Of a stretch of DNA of 32,615 nucleotides, positions 19,195 through 30,385 are shown piece after piece. The position numbers and the translations under genes are program-made. The stretch comes from Alphaproteobacteria bacterium MarineAlpha3_Bin3. Its GTDB lineage: Bacteria; Pseudomonadota; Alphaproteobacteria; Rhodospirillales; Casp-alpha2. Where the stretch lies: contig PTLK01000003.1 in assembly GCA_002938075.1 (NCBI GenBank), forward strand, positions 1 to 32,615, in the 5' to 3' direction. How positions within the stretch are numbered: position 1 is the first letter of the stretch; the number at the start of each line of letters is the position of its first letter. The notes beneath the pieces were generated by a model that saw only the letters and a list, made by a program, of their open reading frames with translations, searched no databases and was not told the DNA's origin.

Positions 19195-20625
19195 ATGACT
19201 GACCTTGCCGCCACCGATGAGTTGTTTTTTACCCACGCCGGGCTGGACCGCGGCCGCGTTCAGTCCATTGTCGACGACGCGCTGAAGGGGACCGATGACG
19301 GTGAATTGTTCCTGGAATACCGCCAATCGGAAAGCGTCGTCTTTGACGACGGGAAAATCAAAAGCGCCGCCTTCGACACCACGCAGGGATTCGGGCTTCG
19401 TGCCATTGCCGGCGAGGCAACGGGATATTCGCACGCCTCCGAGCTCAGCGAAGACGCCATTCGCCGCGCCGCCAACACGGTGAAGACGGTCCGCACCGGC
19501 AAGGGCGGCACCTTTGCCGAGCCGCCGGGCACCAACCGGAACCTCTACCGTGACGACAACCCGTTGGCCCTGGTCGACTTCGAGACCAAGGTCAAGCTGC
19601 TGGCCGACATGGATGCCTATGCCCGCGGCAAGGACGACCGGGTGGCTCAGGTTTCGGCATCCCTTTCCGGAAACTGGCAGGCGGTGGAGATCATTCGCGC
19701 CGGCGGAGCCAGGGCCGCCGATATCCGGCCCCTGGTGCGGCTCAACGCGATGGTGGTGGTGGAAAAGGACGGACGCATGGAATCCGGTTCGTACGGAGTT
19801 GGCGGCCGGGTTACCTATGATCGCTACCTTGAGCCCGATGCCTGGAAGGCCGTCGTCGACGAGGCATTGCGCCAGGCCCTGGTCAACTTGGAATCGGTCG
19901 CCGCCCCGGCCGGCGAAGTACCGGTGGTCCTGGGTCCCGGCTGGCCGGGTATCCTGCTGCACGAAGCCATCGGCCACGGACTTGAAGGCGACTTCAACCG
20001 CAAGAAGACCTCCGCCTTTGCCGGGCTAATGGGCGAACGGGTCGCCAGCCCGGGGGTGACGGTGATCGACGACGGCACCATGGATGACCGGCGCGGGTCG
20101 TTGACCATCGATGACGAGGGCACGCCGACGGAACGCACGGTGTTGATCGAGGATGGTATCCTCATGGGCTACATGCAGGACCGTATGAACGCGCATCTGA
20201 TGGGCGACGCCAGCACTGGCAACGGCCGGCGGGAAAGTTACGCCCATGCCCCGATGCCGAGGATGACCAACACCTACATGCTGGCCGGCGAGCACGAGCC
20301 TGAGGAAATCCTGCAATCGGTAAAAAAAGGCCTTTACGCCGTCAGCTTCGGCGGCGGTCAGGTGGATATCACGTCGGGCAAGTTCGTTTTCAACTGCACC
20401 GAGGCCTATTTGATCGAGGACGGCAAAAAGGGGCCGCCGGTCAAGGGTGCGACGCTGATCGGCAACGGGCCTGACGTTTTGACCCGGGTTTCCATGACCG
20501 GCAACGATATGGCGTTGGACCCCGGCATCGGCACCTGCGGCAAGCACGGCCAGGGCGTGCCCGTCGGCGTCGGCCAGCCGACGCTCAAGATCGATAACCT
20601 GACGGTCGGCGGCACGGCGGTTTAA
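19195..20625 (+). CDS. tldD: TldD metalloprotease
   Basis: [64 protein letters not shown] (HExxxH); [46 protein letters not shown]. Confidence 0.97.
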   Translation: MTDLAATDELFFTHAGLDRGRVQSIVDDALKGTDDGELFLEYRQSESVVFDDGKIKSAAFDTTQGFGLRAIAGEATGYSHASELSEDAIRRAANTVKTVRTGKGGTFAEPPGTNRNLYRDDNPLALVDFETKVKLLADMDAYARGKDDRVAQVSASLSGNWQAVEIIRAGGARAADIRPLVRLNAMVVVEKDGRMESGSYGVGGRVTYDRYLEPDAWKAVVDEALRQALVNLESVAAPAGEVPVVLGPGWPGILLHEAIGHGLEGDFNRKKTSAFAGLMGERVASPGVTVIDDGTMDDRRGSLTIDDEGTPTERTVLIEDGILMGYMQDRMNAHLMGDASTGNGRRESYAHAPMPRMTNTYMLAGEHEPEEILQSVKKGLYAVSFGGGQVDITSGKFVFNCTEAYLIEDGKKGPPVKGATLIGNGPDVLTRVSMTGNDMALDPGIGTCGKHGQGVPVGVGQPTLKIDNLTVGGTAV

Positions 20626-21989
20626 TAAGAGTATTCCTTGAACACCGGATCGACAGAGTGGTCCCACCGTTCTTCGTAGGCGGCCAGAAGCTCCTCGGCC
20701 GGGGTCAGTCCCGAATGAGCGATCTGGAACAGGGGCTTCAGGAAATGGGCCTCATCCATGCCGACACTGTCGAAATGGCCCCTTTTGCAAAGCCCGCGGT
20801 GGGAAATCTGCAGGGCGTCTAGCCCCACGTCTCTGACGGTTCTGTTCCTGAAAGTGGTTTTGAGCGCGGTCCGCGGCACCTCGTCCCGCAGGGTCTGCAT
20901 TTCCTCGATCGTCCAGTCCTTGACCATATCCCAGGCGGCGTCGCGGGCCTCTTTATCGTATAACAGCCCGACCCAAAAGGCGGGCAAGGCGCAAAGGCGA
21001 CTCCATGGCCCGCCATCAGCGCCCCGCATCTCAAGAAACTGTTTCAGCCGCACTTCGGGGAAGGCGGTACTCATATGGTCGATCCAGTCGGACATCGTGG
21101 GCTTTTCACCGGGAAGCGCCGGCAGATCGCCTTCCATAAAATTCCGGAACGATTGCCCTGAGGCGTCGATATAGTTTCCGTCGCGGTAAACGAAGTACAT
21201 GGGCACGTCGAGCAGGTAATCGACGTAACGTTCGAAACCGAACCCGTCCTCGAAAACGAACGGCAGCATGCCGCAGCGGTCGGGATCGGTGTCGGTCCAG
21301 ATGTGGCTGCGGTAGGACAGGAACCCGGCGGGTTTTCCTTCCTTGAAAGGCGAATTCGCCCAGAGCGCCGTGGCGACCGGCTGCAATGCAAGCGCGATCC
21401 TGAACATCTGCACCATGGTGGCTTCGGAATCGAAATCCAGGTTGACCTGCACTGTGCACGTGGACTGCATCATTTCCAGCCCCAGCTTGCCTTTCTTGGG
21501 CATGTATTCGCGCATGATCTTGTAGCGGCCCTTGGGCATCCACGGCATGTCCTTGCCCGGCCACTTGGCCCTGTGCCCCAATCCGAGAAAGCCAATCCCC
21601 AATTCACGGGCGATGGCCTTCACCTGTTGCAGATGGCCTGTGACTTCATCGCAGGTCTGATGAATGGTTTCCACCGGGGCGCCGGAAAGCTCGATCTGTC
21701 CGGCCGGCTCCAGACTGATGAAGCTGCCGTCGGGTTTCGATAGCGCGATTGGGTTGCCGTTTTCCAGCACTGGCTGCCAATCGAAACGGGTCAGCCCCTC
21801 TAAAAGCGCCCGCACCCCGGCCGAGCCTTCGTACTCCAGCGGTTTCAGGTCGGCTAGGTGATAGGCGAACTTTTCGTGCTCGGTGCCGATGCGCCAGTCT
21901 TTTTCGGGCTTGCATCCGGCTTCCAGATAACTGATTAGCTGTTCTTTCCCCTCAAGGGGCTGTTGGGGGGATAGCGTTTCACCGGCCAT
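20622..21989 (-). CDS. gshA: Glutamate--cysteine ligase (plant/alphaproteobacterial type)
   Basis: [79 protein letters not shown]. Confidence 0.96.
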   Translation of the reverse strand: MAGETLSPQQPLEGKEQLISYLEAGCKPEKDWRIGTEHEKFAYHLADLKPLEYEGSAGVRALLEGLTRFDWQPVLENGNPIALSKPDGSFISLEPAGQIELSGAPVETIHQTCDEVTGHLQQVKAIARELGIGFLGLGHRAKWPGKDMPWMPKGRYKIMREYMPKKGKLGLEMMQSTCTVQVNLDFDSEATMVQMFRIALALQPVATALWANSPFKEGKPAGFLSYRSHIWTDTDPDRCGMLPFVFEDGFGFERYVDYLLDVPMYFVYRDGNYIDASGQSFRNFMEGDLPALPGEKPTMSDWIDHMSTAFPEVRLKQFLEMRGADGGPWSRLCALPAFWVGLLYDKEARDAAWDMVKDWTIEEMQTLRDEVPRTALKTTFRNRTVRDVGLDALQISHRGLCKRGHFDSVGMDEAHFLKPLFQIAHSGLTPAEELLAAYEERWDHSVDPVFKEYSY

Positions 21990-22023
21990 GGTTTTCTTTT
22001 ATTCGTATTGATAAGGAATAGGC

Positions 22024-22779
22024 TTAGTGGCCGCTGCCGAGGAGGGCCTGCCAGCAGGCCAGCGCCGACAGCGCCGCTGTATCCGCTCGCAAAACACGCG
22101 GGCCCAAATCGACGCCGGTGACAAAGTCCAGTTTACCGAGGGCGTCAAGCTCGCTCGCATCAAAGCCACCTTCAGGACCGCTGAGGAACCCGCATGAAGG
22201 TTCATCGCCTCCGCCTTGATCCCGCAATCTGGCCAGCACCTCGGCAATAGGCCGACCGCCGCCGCTCTCGTCAAGATGAAGGAGAATCCTGCCGGGCGGC
22301 CACCCGGCGATAAATTGGTCCAACGTTTGCGGCTCCATGAATTCGGGGACCGTCAGACGTTGGGACTGTTCCACCGCTTCGATGGCGTGGGCGCGAAAGC
22401 GGTCCAGGTTGATGCGTGTGGTGTTGGTGTTTTTGGTAAAAACCGGGCATAGCCGGGAAACACCCAATTCCGTCGCCTTTTCGATGATGAAATCGGTCGA
22501 CGTCTTTTTAATCGGCGCGAAGGCCAGCCACGGGCCGGGCTCCGCCGATTGCGGCCGCAATAATTTTTCGACCGTCAGCGCACCCCGTTTCTTTGCCAGG
22601 CTGTCGATCACCGCCGACCATTCGCCGTCTCGGCCGTTGAACAGTACGACCCCATCGCCGGTGCCGAGACGCATGACATGGCCCAGGTAATGGGCCTGGG
22701 CTTCGCTGACATCCAGGCCGCCGCCTGCGGTCAGGCCGGCATCCACGAACAAACGGGTTTTGGTTTTGTATGGGGTCAT
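22024..22779 (-). CDS. rsmE: 16S rRNA (uracil(1498)-N(3))-methyltransferase
   Basis: TRLFVDAGL, HYLGHVMRLGTGDGVVLFNGRDGEW, FIIEKATELGVSRLCPVFTKNT, GFLSGPEGGFDASELDAL, VDLGPRVLRADTAALSALACWQ. Confidence 0.95.
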   Translation of the reverse strand: MTPYKTKTRLFVDAGLTAGGGLDVSEAQAHYLGHVMRLGTGDGVVLFNGRDGEWSAVIDSLAKKRGALTVEKLLRPQSAEPGPWLAFAPIKKTSTDFIIEKATELGVSRLCPVFTKNTNTTRINLDRFRAHAIEAVEQSQRLTVPEFMEPQTLDQFIAGWPPGRILLHLDESGGGRPIAEVLARLRDQGGGDEPSCGFLSGPEGGFDASELDALGKLDFVTGVDLGPRVLRADTAALSALACWQALLGSGH

Positions 22780-22901
22780 GGCGGGAAAATTTAATTACCT
22801 TGTTCTCATCATACGGTTCGGGCGGCTTTCGGCAAGGAAGACGGAAACACTCCTGGGTTCTGTTTCCCGAGCCGGGGCCGGTTTCGGGTATAGTTTCGGC
22901 C

Positions 22902-23822
22902 ATGATGGATAATCCCGACAGCACCACCACCGACATTCCCAACGAAAGCTGGATCGACCGGCTGGCGCCCACGGGAACGCGCCCCTACCTGCGTTTGGCC
23001 CGGGCGGACCGGCCCATTGGAACCTGGCTGTTATTGCTTCCCTGCTGGTGGAGCATTTCCCTGGCATCGCCTTCGTGGCCGGACGGAAAAATGCTGGTTT
23101 TGTTCGTCATCGGGTCACTGGTCATGCGTGGCGCCGGATGCACTGTCAACGATATCGTCGACCGGAATTTCGACGCCCGCGTCGCCCGCACCGCGGCCCG
23201 GCCGATCCCCAGCGGCCAAGTCAGTGTCCGCCAGGCGATGGTTTTTTTGGCTCTACAGCTTCTGTTGGGGTTGGTGGTGCTGTTGCAATTCAATACCTTC
23301 GCCATAGGACTGGGCATCGGTTCTCTTGTTTTGGTCGCACTTTATCCGTTCATGAAACGGATAACCTATTGGCCGCAATTGTTTCTGGGCCTGACGTTCA
23401 ATTGGGGAGCCCTGCTGGGCTGGGCGGCGGTCAAGGGGGGACTCGGCCTTTCGGCGGCGGTGCTTTACGCGGCGGGAATTTTCTGGACCCTCGGTTACGA
23501 CACCATCTACGCCCATCAGGACAAGGAGGACGACATCCTGATCGGGGTCAAATCGACGGCATTGAAGTTTGGCGCCGCGACCGGGCCATGGCTTATGGGT
23601 TTTTACACCATCACCGTCTGTTTGTTGGCCATGACCGGTTATTTGGCGGGAATGCCATGGCCGTTTTATCTGGCGCTCGCCATAGGCGCCTCCCAACTGG
23701 CATGGCAAATCAGGACCGTCGATATCACCGATCCCAAGAACTGCTTGGCGAAGTTTAAATCCAGCCGAAATTTCGGCTTGATAATCCTGGCCGGGATTGT
23801 CGCCGGACAGGTGATGAGCTGA
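22902..23822 (+). CDS. ubiA: 4-hydroxybenzoate polyprenyltransferase
   Basis: YLRLARADRPIGTWLLLLPCWWS, GAGCTVNDIVDRNFDARVARTAARPIPSG, YDTIYAHQDKEDDILIGVKSTAL. Start trimmed to ATG 22902. Confidence 0.96.
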   Translation: MMDNPDSTTTDIPNESWIDRLAPTGTRPYLRLARADRPIGTWLLLLPCWWSISLASPSWPDGKMLVLFVIGSLVMRGAGCTVNDIVDRNFDARVARTAARPIPSGQVSVRQAMVFLALQLLLGLVVLLQFNTFAIGLGIGSLVLVALYPFMKRITYWPQLFLGLTFNWGALLGWAAVKGGLGLSAAVLYAAGIFWTLGYDTIYAHQDKEDDILIGVKSTALKFGAATGPWLMGFYTITVCLLAMTGYLAGMPWPFYLALAIGASQLAWQIRTVDITDPKNCLAKFKSSRNFGLIILAGIVAGQVMS

Positions 23823-23829
23823 CCGGGGC

Positions 23830-24324
23830 TCAGCGAGGCTTCTTAAAATTCTCGCAATGCGGTAACTCCTTGCCGGCGATCGCATGGGCCATCTCAGCAA
23901 TCACCTTGAACCCCGGGCCGCCATAACACGGCATCGGCGCCGACGTCTGGGGATCGTAGCTGATATCAAGCAAAGCCACGCAATAAAGCACCATCATCGC
24001 CCCCATGAGACCTATATAAAGCGGGCCGTTGCGGTGGGGCGGCGGATGATGCCGATACTTAAGCGCGCCGAGTTCGGCGGCATCCAATATTCCGGCGGCA
24101 TCCCGGGAAAGAACATCGCGGCTGAAATGCCGGACCCAAACCGGAACGTTCTGATGGAACATGTAGGCGACGAAGGAACGTTCCAACGTCTTTTCATTCG
24201 CTTCGCGATCCGACCAACGACGAAAGGCGAGCCGGAAAAAATCATATTCGGATACGCCCAAGGCCTCGGCCGCTTTCATTGCAGCGACGAAATCCGGGGG
24301 CGCTGTCGGCCACATAAAGCTCAT
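23830..24324 (-). CDS. Uncharacterised 164-aa protein with one predicted TM segment
   Basis: Complete ORF in a convergent slot after ubiA; hydrophobic LYIGLMGAMMVLYCVALLDI; no family recognised. Confidence 0.7.
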   Translation of the reverse strand: MSFMWPTAPPDFVAAMKAAEALGVSEYDFFRLAFRRWSDREANEKTLERSFVAYMFHQNVPVWVRHFSRDVLSRDAAGILDAAELGALKYRHHPPPHRNGPLYIGLMGAMMVLYCVALLDISYDPQTSAPMPCYGGPGFKVIAEMAHAIAGKELPHCENFKKPR

Positions 24325-24391
24325 GGTCGTCTCCTCGGGCTTGAGACGATCTCCCCTATTTCTTTTAATATTATTACCCTTTTGGGCCGGG

Positions 24392-25117
24392 TCAAATTTC
24401 TATCGGGGTAAAACCGGAATAATTGAAAGGCAGGCCGTCCGACATCAGGGCCCGGGTCCTTTCCTGCCTAGCCGAATCATCCTCTATCGCCGCCCTAATA
24501 AAGGCTTCGAGAGGCTGGCCGGCAGCCGTTACGTCCCGGGCGTGGTTCTGGATTTCTTCCTGGCTGAGAGAAGCCCATATCCGGTTTTCGGCCCGAACGG
24601 CGGCCAGGGCGACAGGAAAGCCGTCCCGAGTCAGAGATCCGCGACGAGACAAATAAACATAGGCGGACGTCATGGCCGGGCCGAAGTCCAATTGCAGTTC
24701 TATGCCGTCTAATTCCCCGAAATGGTAATTCCCCATAGGGATTTCGGTTTCGTGCATGTGGGATTCCTGTTCCGGCGTCAGCCAGTCGACGAAAAGCGTG
24801 ACCCGGGTGCCGGGGGAATGCCTGAGGGTGGCCGGGATCGACCCATAGGAAGCCACGTGCGGCGAATAGACGATATCGAAATCCTTCAGCCGGGCCCGAA
24901 TCACCGGGATCGGGCCCAGATCCGATCCGTTGAATTTGCGGATCAATTGTTCGGGGGATTGATTGGAGCCGACGGCAAGGACCGGGCGCCTTCCGGAAAC
25001 GTCGGGCATCGGGGCGCAGGGGGCAAGCTCTTGGTGCTCTCCTCCGTGAACGATGTAGGAATTCGTCGGGATTTTATAAGGGTAGGATAAAGCGCGGTGT
25101 AGGGTGTCCGGGGACAT
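24392..25117 (-). CDS. Uncharacterised protein, possibly gamma-glutamylcyclotransferase-fold (GGCT/AIG2-like)
   Basis: VLAVGSNQSPEQLIRKF ... VIRARLKDFDIVYSPHVASYGSIPATLRHSPGTRVTLFVDWLTPEQESHMHETE resembles the YGSN.. and PG..V...L..L...E pattern of GGCT-like proteins. Confidence 0.65.
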   Translation of the reverse strand: MSPDTLHRALSYPYKIPTNSYIVHGGEHQELAPCAPMPDVSGRRPVLAVGSNQSPEQLIRKFNGSDLGPIPVIRARLKDFDIVYSPHVASYGSIPATLRHSPGTRVTLFVDWLTPEQESHMHETEIPMGNYHFGELDGIELQLDFGPAMTSAYVYLSRRGSLTRDGFPVALAAVRAENRIWASLSQEEIQNHARDVTAAGQPLEAFIRAAIEDDSARQERTRALMSDGLPFNYSGFTPIEI

Positions 25118-25134
25118 TTGGAAAATCGCCGGCC

Positions 25135-26931
25135 TCAGTCGTTGCCATCAAGGTACTCTGTGATATCGACCTCATCGATCTGGTCCTTTTCCAGGAACTG
25201 ATCGGCGTATTCCTTGTAAACGCCGGAAGTCAAAAAAATCTCGAACAGATCGCCGTCGATATGGGAGTCCTTTTTCATGAACGACATGATCTTGACGCTT
25301 TCGCTCAGGGTCTTCGCCGCCTTGTAGGGGCGGTCGGCGGCAGTCAACGCCTCGAAGATATCGGCGATGGCCATGATCCGGGCCGGGATCGACATATCGT
25401 CTTTGTTGAGCTTCTTCGGGTACCCGGTGCCGTCCATCTTTTCGTGGTGGCCGCCAGCATATTCGGGAACCCGTTTCAAATGTTTGGGGAACGGAAGCTG
25501 CTCCAGCATAACGATCGTCTGTACGATATGGTCGTTGATTTTGAAGCGTTCCTCGGCGGTCAAGGTGCCCCGGGCGATGGAAAGGTTGTAGACCTCGCCG
25601 AGATTGAACTTGAGTTCCGGCACATCGAGCTTGAAACCGTATTGGTCGTCCTGGGCCGCGACTGTCTCCTCTTCGCGGTAAATGATGTGGTCGTCCCGGT
25701 CGCAGAGCAGGTTTTCGGCAACCGGCAATTTTTCCGCCTTGGTCCTGTTCTTGCGTTTCTTTTCTTCATAGGAAATGCCGAGCCGGTCATCGATAGTCCG
25801 GGTCCATTGGATATTGGCGATTTCCTCGACCCGTTCTATTTTTTCCGGGGCCATGAATTCACCGCCGATATTGGATTCGGCGATAAAGGCGAAGTCATCG
25901 TCCAGCTTGATCAGCCGTTCATCCAATGCGGCGCGGAGCTTCTCCGGATCCCCTTTGCCGTCCGCCACGGCCTTCAGGTAATCGATCTCCGCTTCGCGTT
26001 TAACCACTTCGAAACGGGTGCGGATTTCATGGATGCGGTCATAGATGGTTTCCAGCTTGGTAGCCTTGTCGACCACGTATTCAGGCGTCGTCACCTTGCC
26101 GCAATCGTGAAGCAGCCCGGCGATGTGCAATTCGTACCATTCGTCTTCGTTGAGATAGAAATCGGCGAACGGTCCGTCCTTGGCCTCGCATACGGCATTG
26201 ACCAGCATCATGGTCAATTCCGGGACCCGTTGGCAGTGTCCCCCCGTATAGGGCGATTTGGCGTCGATGGCGGACGCGATCAATTTGATGAACGAATCAA
26301 GTAAAAGCTTCTGCGCGTCCAAAAGCTGCTTGTTGTCCAACGCCACGGCGGCCTGCGACGCCAGGGCTTCGATCAAGGGCTGGATATCGCTGCTGAAGGG
26401 GATAACCTCGCCGGTATCCCGGTCCTGGGCATTGAGAAGCTGAAGGACACCGATAATCTCGTCCTGGGAATTCTTCATCGGCACGGTCAGGAACGATTTC
26501 GACCGGTATCCCGTCCCCTTGTCGAATTTCCGCGTTCCGGAGAAATCGAAGTCCTTCGAATCGTAGGCGTCGGGGATGTTGATGGATTTCCCCGTCAGGC
26601 CGGCGCAACTGGCGACGTTGGCTTTGTTTTCCTTGCCCGTTTCCGGGTCATAGAGGAGCACCGGCGGAAAGGTGATTTCCTTGCCGGTGGTTCCACCCAT
26701 GGCGATCTTGAGGGAATCCGTGCGCACGATCTCGAAATTCAGGTTGTTGTCTTCGGTCTTGAGGTAAAGCGTCCCGCCGTCGGCATTGGAGATATCCTTG
26801 GCCTCGAGAAGAATGGTTTCCATAAGGCGGCTGGTATCCTGCTCCGCCGAAAGGGCGATGCCGATTTCGATCAGCCTCTCAAAACTCGAGGCTTGGTTTT
26901 GTTCAGACGTTTTTTTCGTTTTCTTCGCCAT
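25135..26931 (-). CDS. GAF domain + HD-GYP-type phosphodiesterase/phosphohydrolase
   Basis: N-terminal GAF ([24 protein letters not shown] ... [23 protein letters not shown]); HD motif [17 protein letters not shown] motif [39 protein letters not shown]. Confidence 0.93.
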   Translation of the reverse strand: MAKKTKKTSEQNQASSFERLIEIGIALSAEQDTSRLMETILLEAKDISNADGGTLYLKTEDNNLNFEIVRTDSLKIAMGGTTGKEITFPPVLLYDPETGKENKANVASCAGLTGKSINIPDAYDSKDFDFSGTRKFDKGTGYRSKSFLTVPMKNSQDEIIGVLQLLNAQDRDTGEVIPFSSDIQPLIEALASQAAVALDNKQLLDAQKLLLDSFIKLIASAIDAKSPYTGGHCQRVPELTMMLVNAVCEAKDGPFADFYLNEDEWYELHIAGLLHDCGKVTTPEYVVDKATKLETIYDRIHEIRTRFEVVKREAEIDYLKAVADGKGDPEKLRAALDERLIKLDDDFAFIAESNIGGEFMAPEKIERVEEIANIQWTRTIDDRLGISYEEKKRKNRTKAEKLPVAENLLCDRDDHIIYREEETVAAQDDQYGFKLDVPELKFNLGEVYNLSIARGTLTAEERFKINDHIVQTIVMLEQLPFPKHLKRVPEYAGGHHEKMDGTGYPKKLNKDDMSIPARIMAIADIFEALTAADRPYKAAKTLSESVKIMSFMKKDSHIDGDLFEIFLTSGVYKEYADQFLEKDQIDEVDITEYLDGND

Positions 26932-27195
26932 GGTGTTTTATATCACCCCAGACAACGCCTTAAACTCTTATATCAAAGGGACTTAATGCTCAGACTGGGT
27001 ATTCCTGACTACGGTTTAACATAAAGGGTACCCGTCAATTAGGCCGTTTGGCACCCTATCTTTCGATCTAGGCGGGCGGCGGAAAAGGGTATCGGTCTTT
27101 TTGCCTGAAAACAACTGGAGGGACGGCCAAGTGCCTTGACGCTCCCGCTCCCATGCGGTGTCAATAGGCCAATAAATGCATAAGGAACTGGCATT

Positions 27196-28719
27196 ATGGC
27201 CTTTTCTTCATTGAGAGACTTTATCGACCGCCTGGAGAAGGACGGCCGTCTGGTGCGCGTCGGCGAGCCGGTTTCCCCCAACCTGGAGATGACCGAAATC
27301 CAGACCCGCCTGCTTGCCGAAGGCGGCCCGGCGGTCTTGTTCGAAAACGTCGTCGACGACGAAGGGGCGTCTTTCGGCATGCCGGTTCTGGTCAATCTTT
27401 TCGGCACCATCGAGAGGGTCGCCTGGGGCATGAGCCGAGAGCCGGCCCAGCTTCGCGAAATTGGCGAGACTCTGGCTTTCCTGCGCCAGCCCGAACCCCC
27501 GGAAGGCTGGCGGGACGCGGTAAAAGCCCTGCCGATGGTGAAGACCGTCATGGCCATGAAGCCAAAAACGGTCACCAAGGCGCCGTGCCAGGAAATGGTG
27601 CTGAAAGGGAACGACATCGACCTTTCGCGGCTGCCGGTTCAGACCTGTTGGCCCGGCGAACCGGCCCCGGTGATCACTTGGCCGCTGGTGGTGACCCAGG
27701 GCCCCGAGGCCGGCAAGAAAGGCGGCGATGCCCGCGACGACTACAACCTCGGCATCTACCGCATGCAGGTCACGGGCTCCAGCACAACCTACATGCGCTG
27801 GCTTAAACACCGGGGGGGCGCGCAGCATCATGCACGGTGGAAGGACAAAAAGACCGAGCCCCTGCCCGCCGCCGCCGTCATCGGCGCCGATCCGGGGACC
27901 ATTCTTGCCGCCGTCACCCCGGTCCCCGATACGCTGTCGGAATACCAGTTCGCCGGGCTGCTCAGGGGCAAGAAGGTGGAATTGGTTGACTGCAAGACCG
28001 TGCCCTTGAAGGTGCCGGCCGAGGCCGAGATCGTGCTCGAAGGCCACGTGTCGCTGGATGATTACGGCGACGAAGGCCCCTATGGGGACCACACCGGTTA
28101 TTACAACGCCGTCGAGCCGTTCCCGGTCTTTACCGTCAGCGCCATCACCATGCGCAAGGACCCGATTTACCTCTCGACCTTTACCGGCCGCCCGCCCGAT
28201 GAGCCTTCGGTACTGGGCGAGGCCCTTAATGACGTTTTCGTGCCTTTGTTCCAGCAGCAGTTCCCCGAAATCGTCGATTTCTGGCTACCGCCCGAGGCGT
28301 GTTCGTACCGGGTCGGGGTTGTTTCCATCAAGAAAGCCTACCCCGGCCATGCCAAGCGGATCATGATGGCGGTGTGGTCGTACCTGAGGCAGTTCATGTA
28401 CACGAAATTCGTTATCGTCGTTGACGCCGACATCGACGCCCGCGATTGGAAAGACGTAATCTGGGCGGTTTCCACCAACGTCGACCCCGCCCGCGACATC
28501 ACGGTGATCGACAACACGCCCATCGATTACTTGGATTTTGCGTCTCCGGAATCGGGGCTGGGCTCCAAAATGGGGATCGACGCCACCACCAAAATTCCGC
28601 CCGAAACCCGCCGCGATTGGGGCCGCAAGATCCGCATGGCCGACGACATCATCGACGAAGTGACCCGAAAATGGGAAGCCTATGGCCTACCCAGCGCAGG
28701 CAAGCCGATCTGGAAATAG
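27196..28719 (+). CDS. ubiD: UbiD family decarboxylase (4-hydroxy-3-polyprenylbenzoate decarboxylase)
   Basis: [114 protein letters not shown]. Confidence 0.95.
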   Translation: MAFSSLRDFIDRLEKDGRLVRVGEPVSPNLEMTEIQTRLLAEGGPAVLFENVVDDEGASFGMPVLVNLFGTIERVAWGMSREPAQLREIGETLAFLRQPEPPEGWRDAVKALPMVKTVMAMKPKTVTKAPCQEMVLKGNDIDLSRLPVQTCWPGEPAPVITWPLVVTQGPEAGKKGGDARDDYNLGIYRMQVTGSSTTYMRWLKHRGGAQHHARWKDKKTEPLPAAAVIGADPGTILAAVTPVPDTLSEYQFAGLLRGKKVELVDCKTVPLKVPAEAEIVLEGHVSLDDYGDEGPYGDHTGYYNAVEPFPVFTVSAITMRKDPIYLSTFTGRPPDEPSVLGEALNDVFVPLFQQQFPEIVDFWLPPEACSYRVGVVSIKKAYPGHAKRIMMAVWSYLRQFMYTKFVIVVDADIDARDWKDVIWAVSTNVDPARDITVIDNTPIDYLDFASPESGLGSKMGIDATTKIPPETRRDWGRKIRMADDIIDEVTRKWEAYGLPSAGKPIWK

Positions 28720-28721
28720 CC

Positions 28722-30311
28722 GTGACCAATAAGGACCTCAAGGACCACGCCAAGAACGCCAACGCCTGGCCTTTCGCCGAGGCGCGAAGCCTGTTGAAGC
28801 GCGTCGGCGACAAGACGCCTGAAAAGGGCTACGTGCTGTTCGAAACTGGGTACGGGCCTTCGGGCCTGCCGCACATCGGCACCTTCGGCGAGGTCGCCCG
28901 GACATCAATGGTGCGTCACGCTTTTTCGCTGCTGTCCGACCTGCCGAGCAAATTGATCGTTTTTTCCGACGACATGGACGGGCTTAGGAAGGTGCCTAAC
29001 AACATCCCCAACCCCGATATGGTGGCCAAGCACCTGGGCAAGCCATTGACCACCATCCCCGATCCCTTCGGGACGCACGAGAGCTTCGGCCATCACAACA
29101 ACGCCCGGCTGAAGGCGTTCCTGGACGACTTCGGTTTCGATTATGAATTCCTGAGCTCGACCGAATGTTACAAGAGCGGACGCTTCGACGAGGCGCTGTT
29201 GGAGGTGCTGGAACGCTACGATGCGGTCATCAACGTCATCCTGCCGACCTTGGGCGAGGAACGCCGCGCCACCTACAGCCCCTTCCTGCCGGTGTGCCCG
29301 AAAACGGGCCGAGTGCTTCAGGCGTCGGTGATCGAACGCGACACCGATGCCGGGACCATCGTCTATGAGGACGAGGACGGCGCCAAGAACGAGGTGCCGG
29401 TCACCTGCGGCCATTGCAAGCTGCAATGGAAGGCCGATTGGGCCATGCGGTGGGCGGCACTCGATGTGGATTACGAGATGTCGGGCAAAGACCTGATCGA
29501 TTCGGTGAAGCTTTCGGGGAAAATTTGCCACATCCTGGGCGGCGAACCGCCGGTGGGGTTCACCTACGAGCTTTTCCTCGACGAAAACGGCGAGAAAATT
29601 TCGAAATCCCGGGGCAACGGACTGACGGTGGAGGAATGGCTACGCTACGCGCCGTCGGAAAGTCTGTCGCTGTTCATGTATCAAAAACCGAAAACGGCGA
29701 AGCGGCTATTTTTCGACATCATCCCCCGTAACGTCGACGATTATCTAAGCCATCTTTCGAGTTTGCCCCAACAGGACGACGCCAAGAAGCTGAATAATCC
29801 CGCCTGGCACATCCATCAGGGAACCCCGCCGCACGAGGAAGCTCACTTAAGTTTCAACATTCTCCTCAACCTGGCCAGCGTCTGTCACACCGAGGACAAG
29901 GCGGTGCTTTGGCATTTCATTTCCCGCTACCGGCCCGATGCTTCGCCGGAAGCAGCCCCCATCCTGGACAAGTTCCTCGATTACGCCGTCAACTACTACC
30001 GGGATTTCGTCAAGCCGGCGAAGAATTACCGCAAGGCGACCGACGACGAAAAGGCGGCGCTGGAGGACCTGTTGGCGGTGCTGGGCGGCTTTGCCGCTGA
30101 CGCCGACGCCGAAACCATCCAAACGGAAGTTTATGAAGTCGGCAAGCGCCACCCCTTCCCCGACCTGAAGGCCTGGTTCAGGGCGCTCTACGAGATTCTT
30201 CTCGGCCAATCCCAAGGGCCCCGGATGGGGTCTTTCATCGCCCTTTACGGGTTGCAGGAAACTCAGGACCTGATTAAGCGCGCCATCGCCGGCGAAGACC
30301 TCGCCCACTGA
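28722..30311 (+). CDS. lysK: Class I lysyl-tRNA synthetase (LysRS-I), GTG start
   Basis: [25 protein letters not shown] (HIGH-like), [37 protein letters not shown] (KMSKS-like). Upstream part of the ORF (28446-28721) overlaps ubiD out of frame and is not coding. Confidence 0.95.
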   Translation: MTNKDLKDHAKNANAWPFAEARSLLKRVGDKTPEKGYVLFETGYGPSGLPHIGTFGEVARTSMVRHAFSLLSDLPSKLIVFSDDMDGLRKVPNNIPNPDMVAKHLGKPLTTIPDPFGTHESFGHHNNARLKAFLDDFGFDYEFLSSTECYKSGRFDEALLEVLERYDAVINVILPTLGEERRATYSPFLPVCPKTGRVLQASVIERDTDAGTIVYEDEDGAKNEVPVTCGHCKLQWKADWAMRWAALDVDYEMSGKDLIDSVKLSGKICHILGGEPPVGFTYELFLDENGEKISKSRGNGLTVEEWLRYAPSESLSLFMYQKPKTAKRLFFDIIPRNVDDYLSHLSSLPQQDDAKKLNNPAWHIHQGTPPHEEAHLSFNILLNLASVCHTEDKAVLWHFISRYRPDASPEAAPILDKFLDYAVNYYRDFVKPAKNYRKATDDEKAALEDLLAVLGGFAADADAETIQTEVYEVGKRHPFPDLKAWFRALYEILLGQSQGPRMGSFIALYGLQETQDLIKRAIAGEDLAH

Positions 30312-30385
30312 CCGGCGCTTCATCCCGGGCAGCCCCTGACTGCGGTATCATTTTTTTAAGATAGTTAGATACAGAAAGGGACGGC

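Noticed and set aside
25261-26304. 347-aa plus-strand ORF opposite the HD-GYP gene (and similarly 7461-8543 opposite waaA, 3552-4409 opposite xseA, 27208-28092 opposite ubiD)
   Set aside because: Antisense artefacts; the opposite strand carries well-conserved protein motifs throughout.
28446-28721. Upstream extension of the LysRS ORF over ubiD
   Set aside because: Out of frame within ubiD; LysRS homology starts at the GTG 28722 (VTNKDLKDH).
30312-30385. Possible terminator (GCAG...CTGC then T7) between lysK and the S24 gene
   Set aside because: Only a 4-bp stem separated from the T-tract by about 8 nt; too weak to call.
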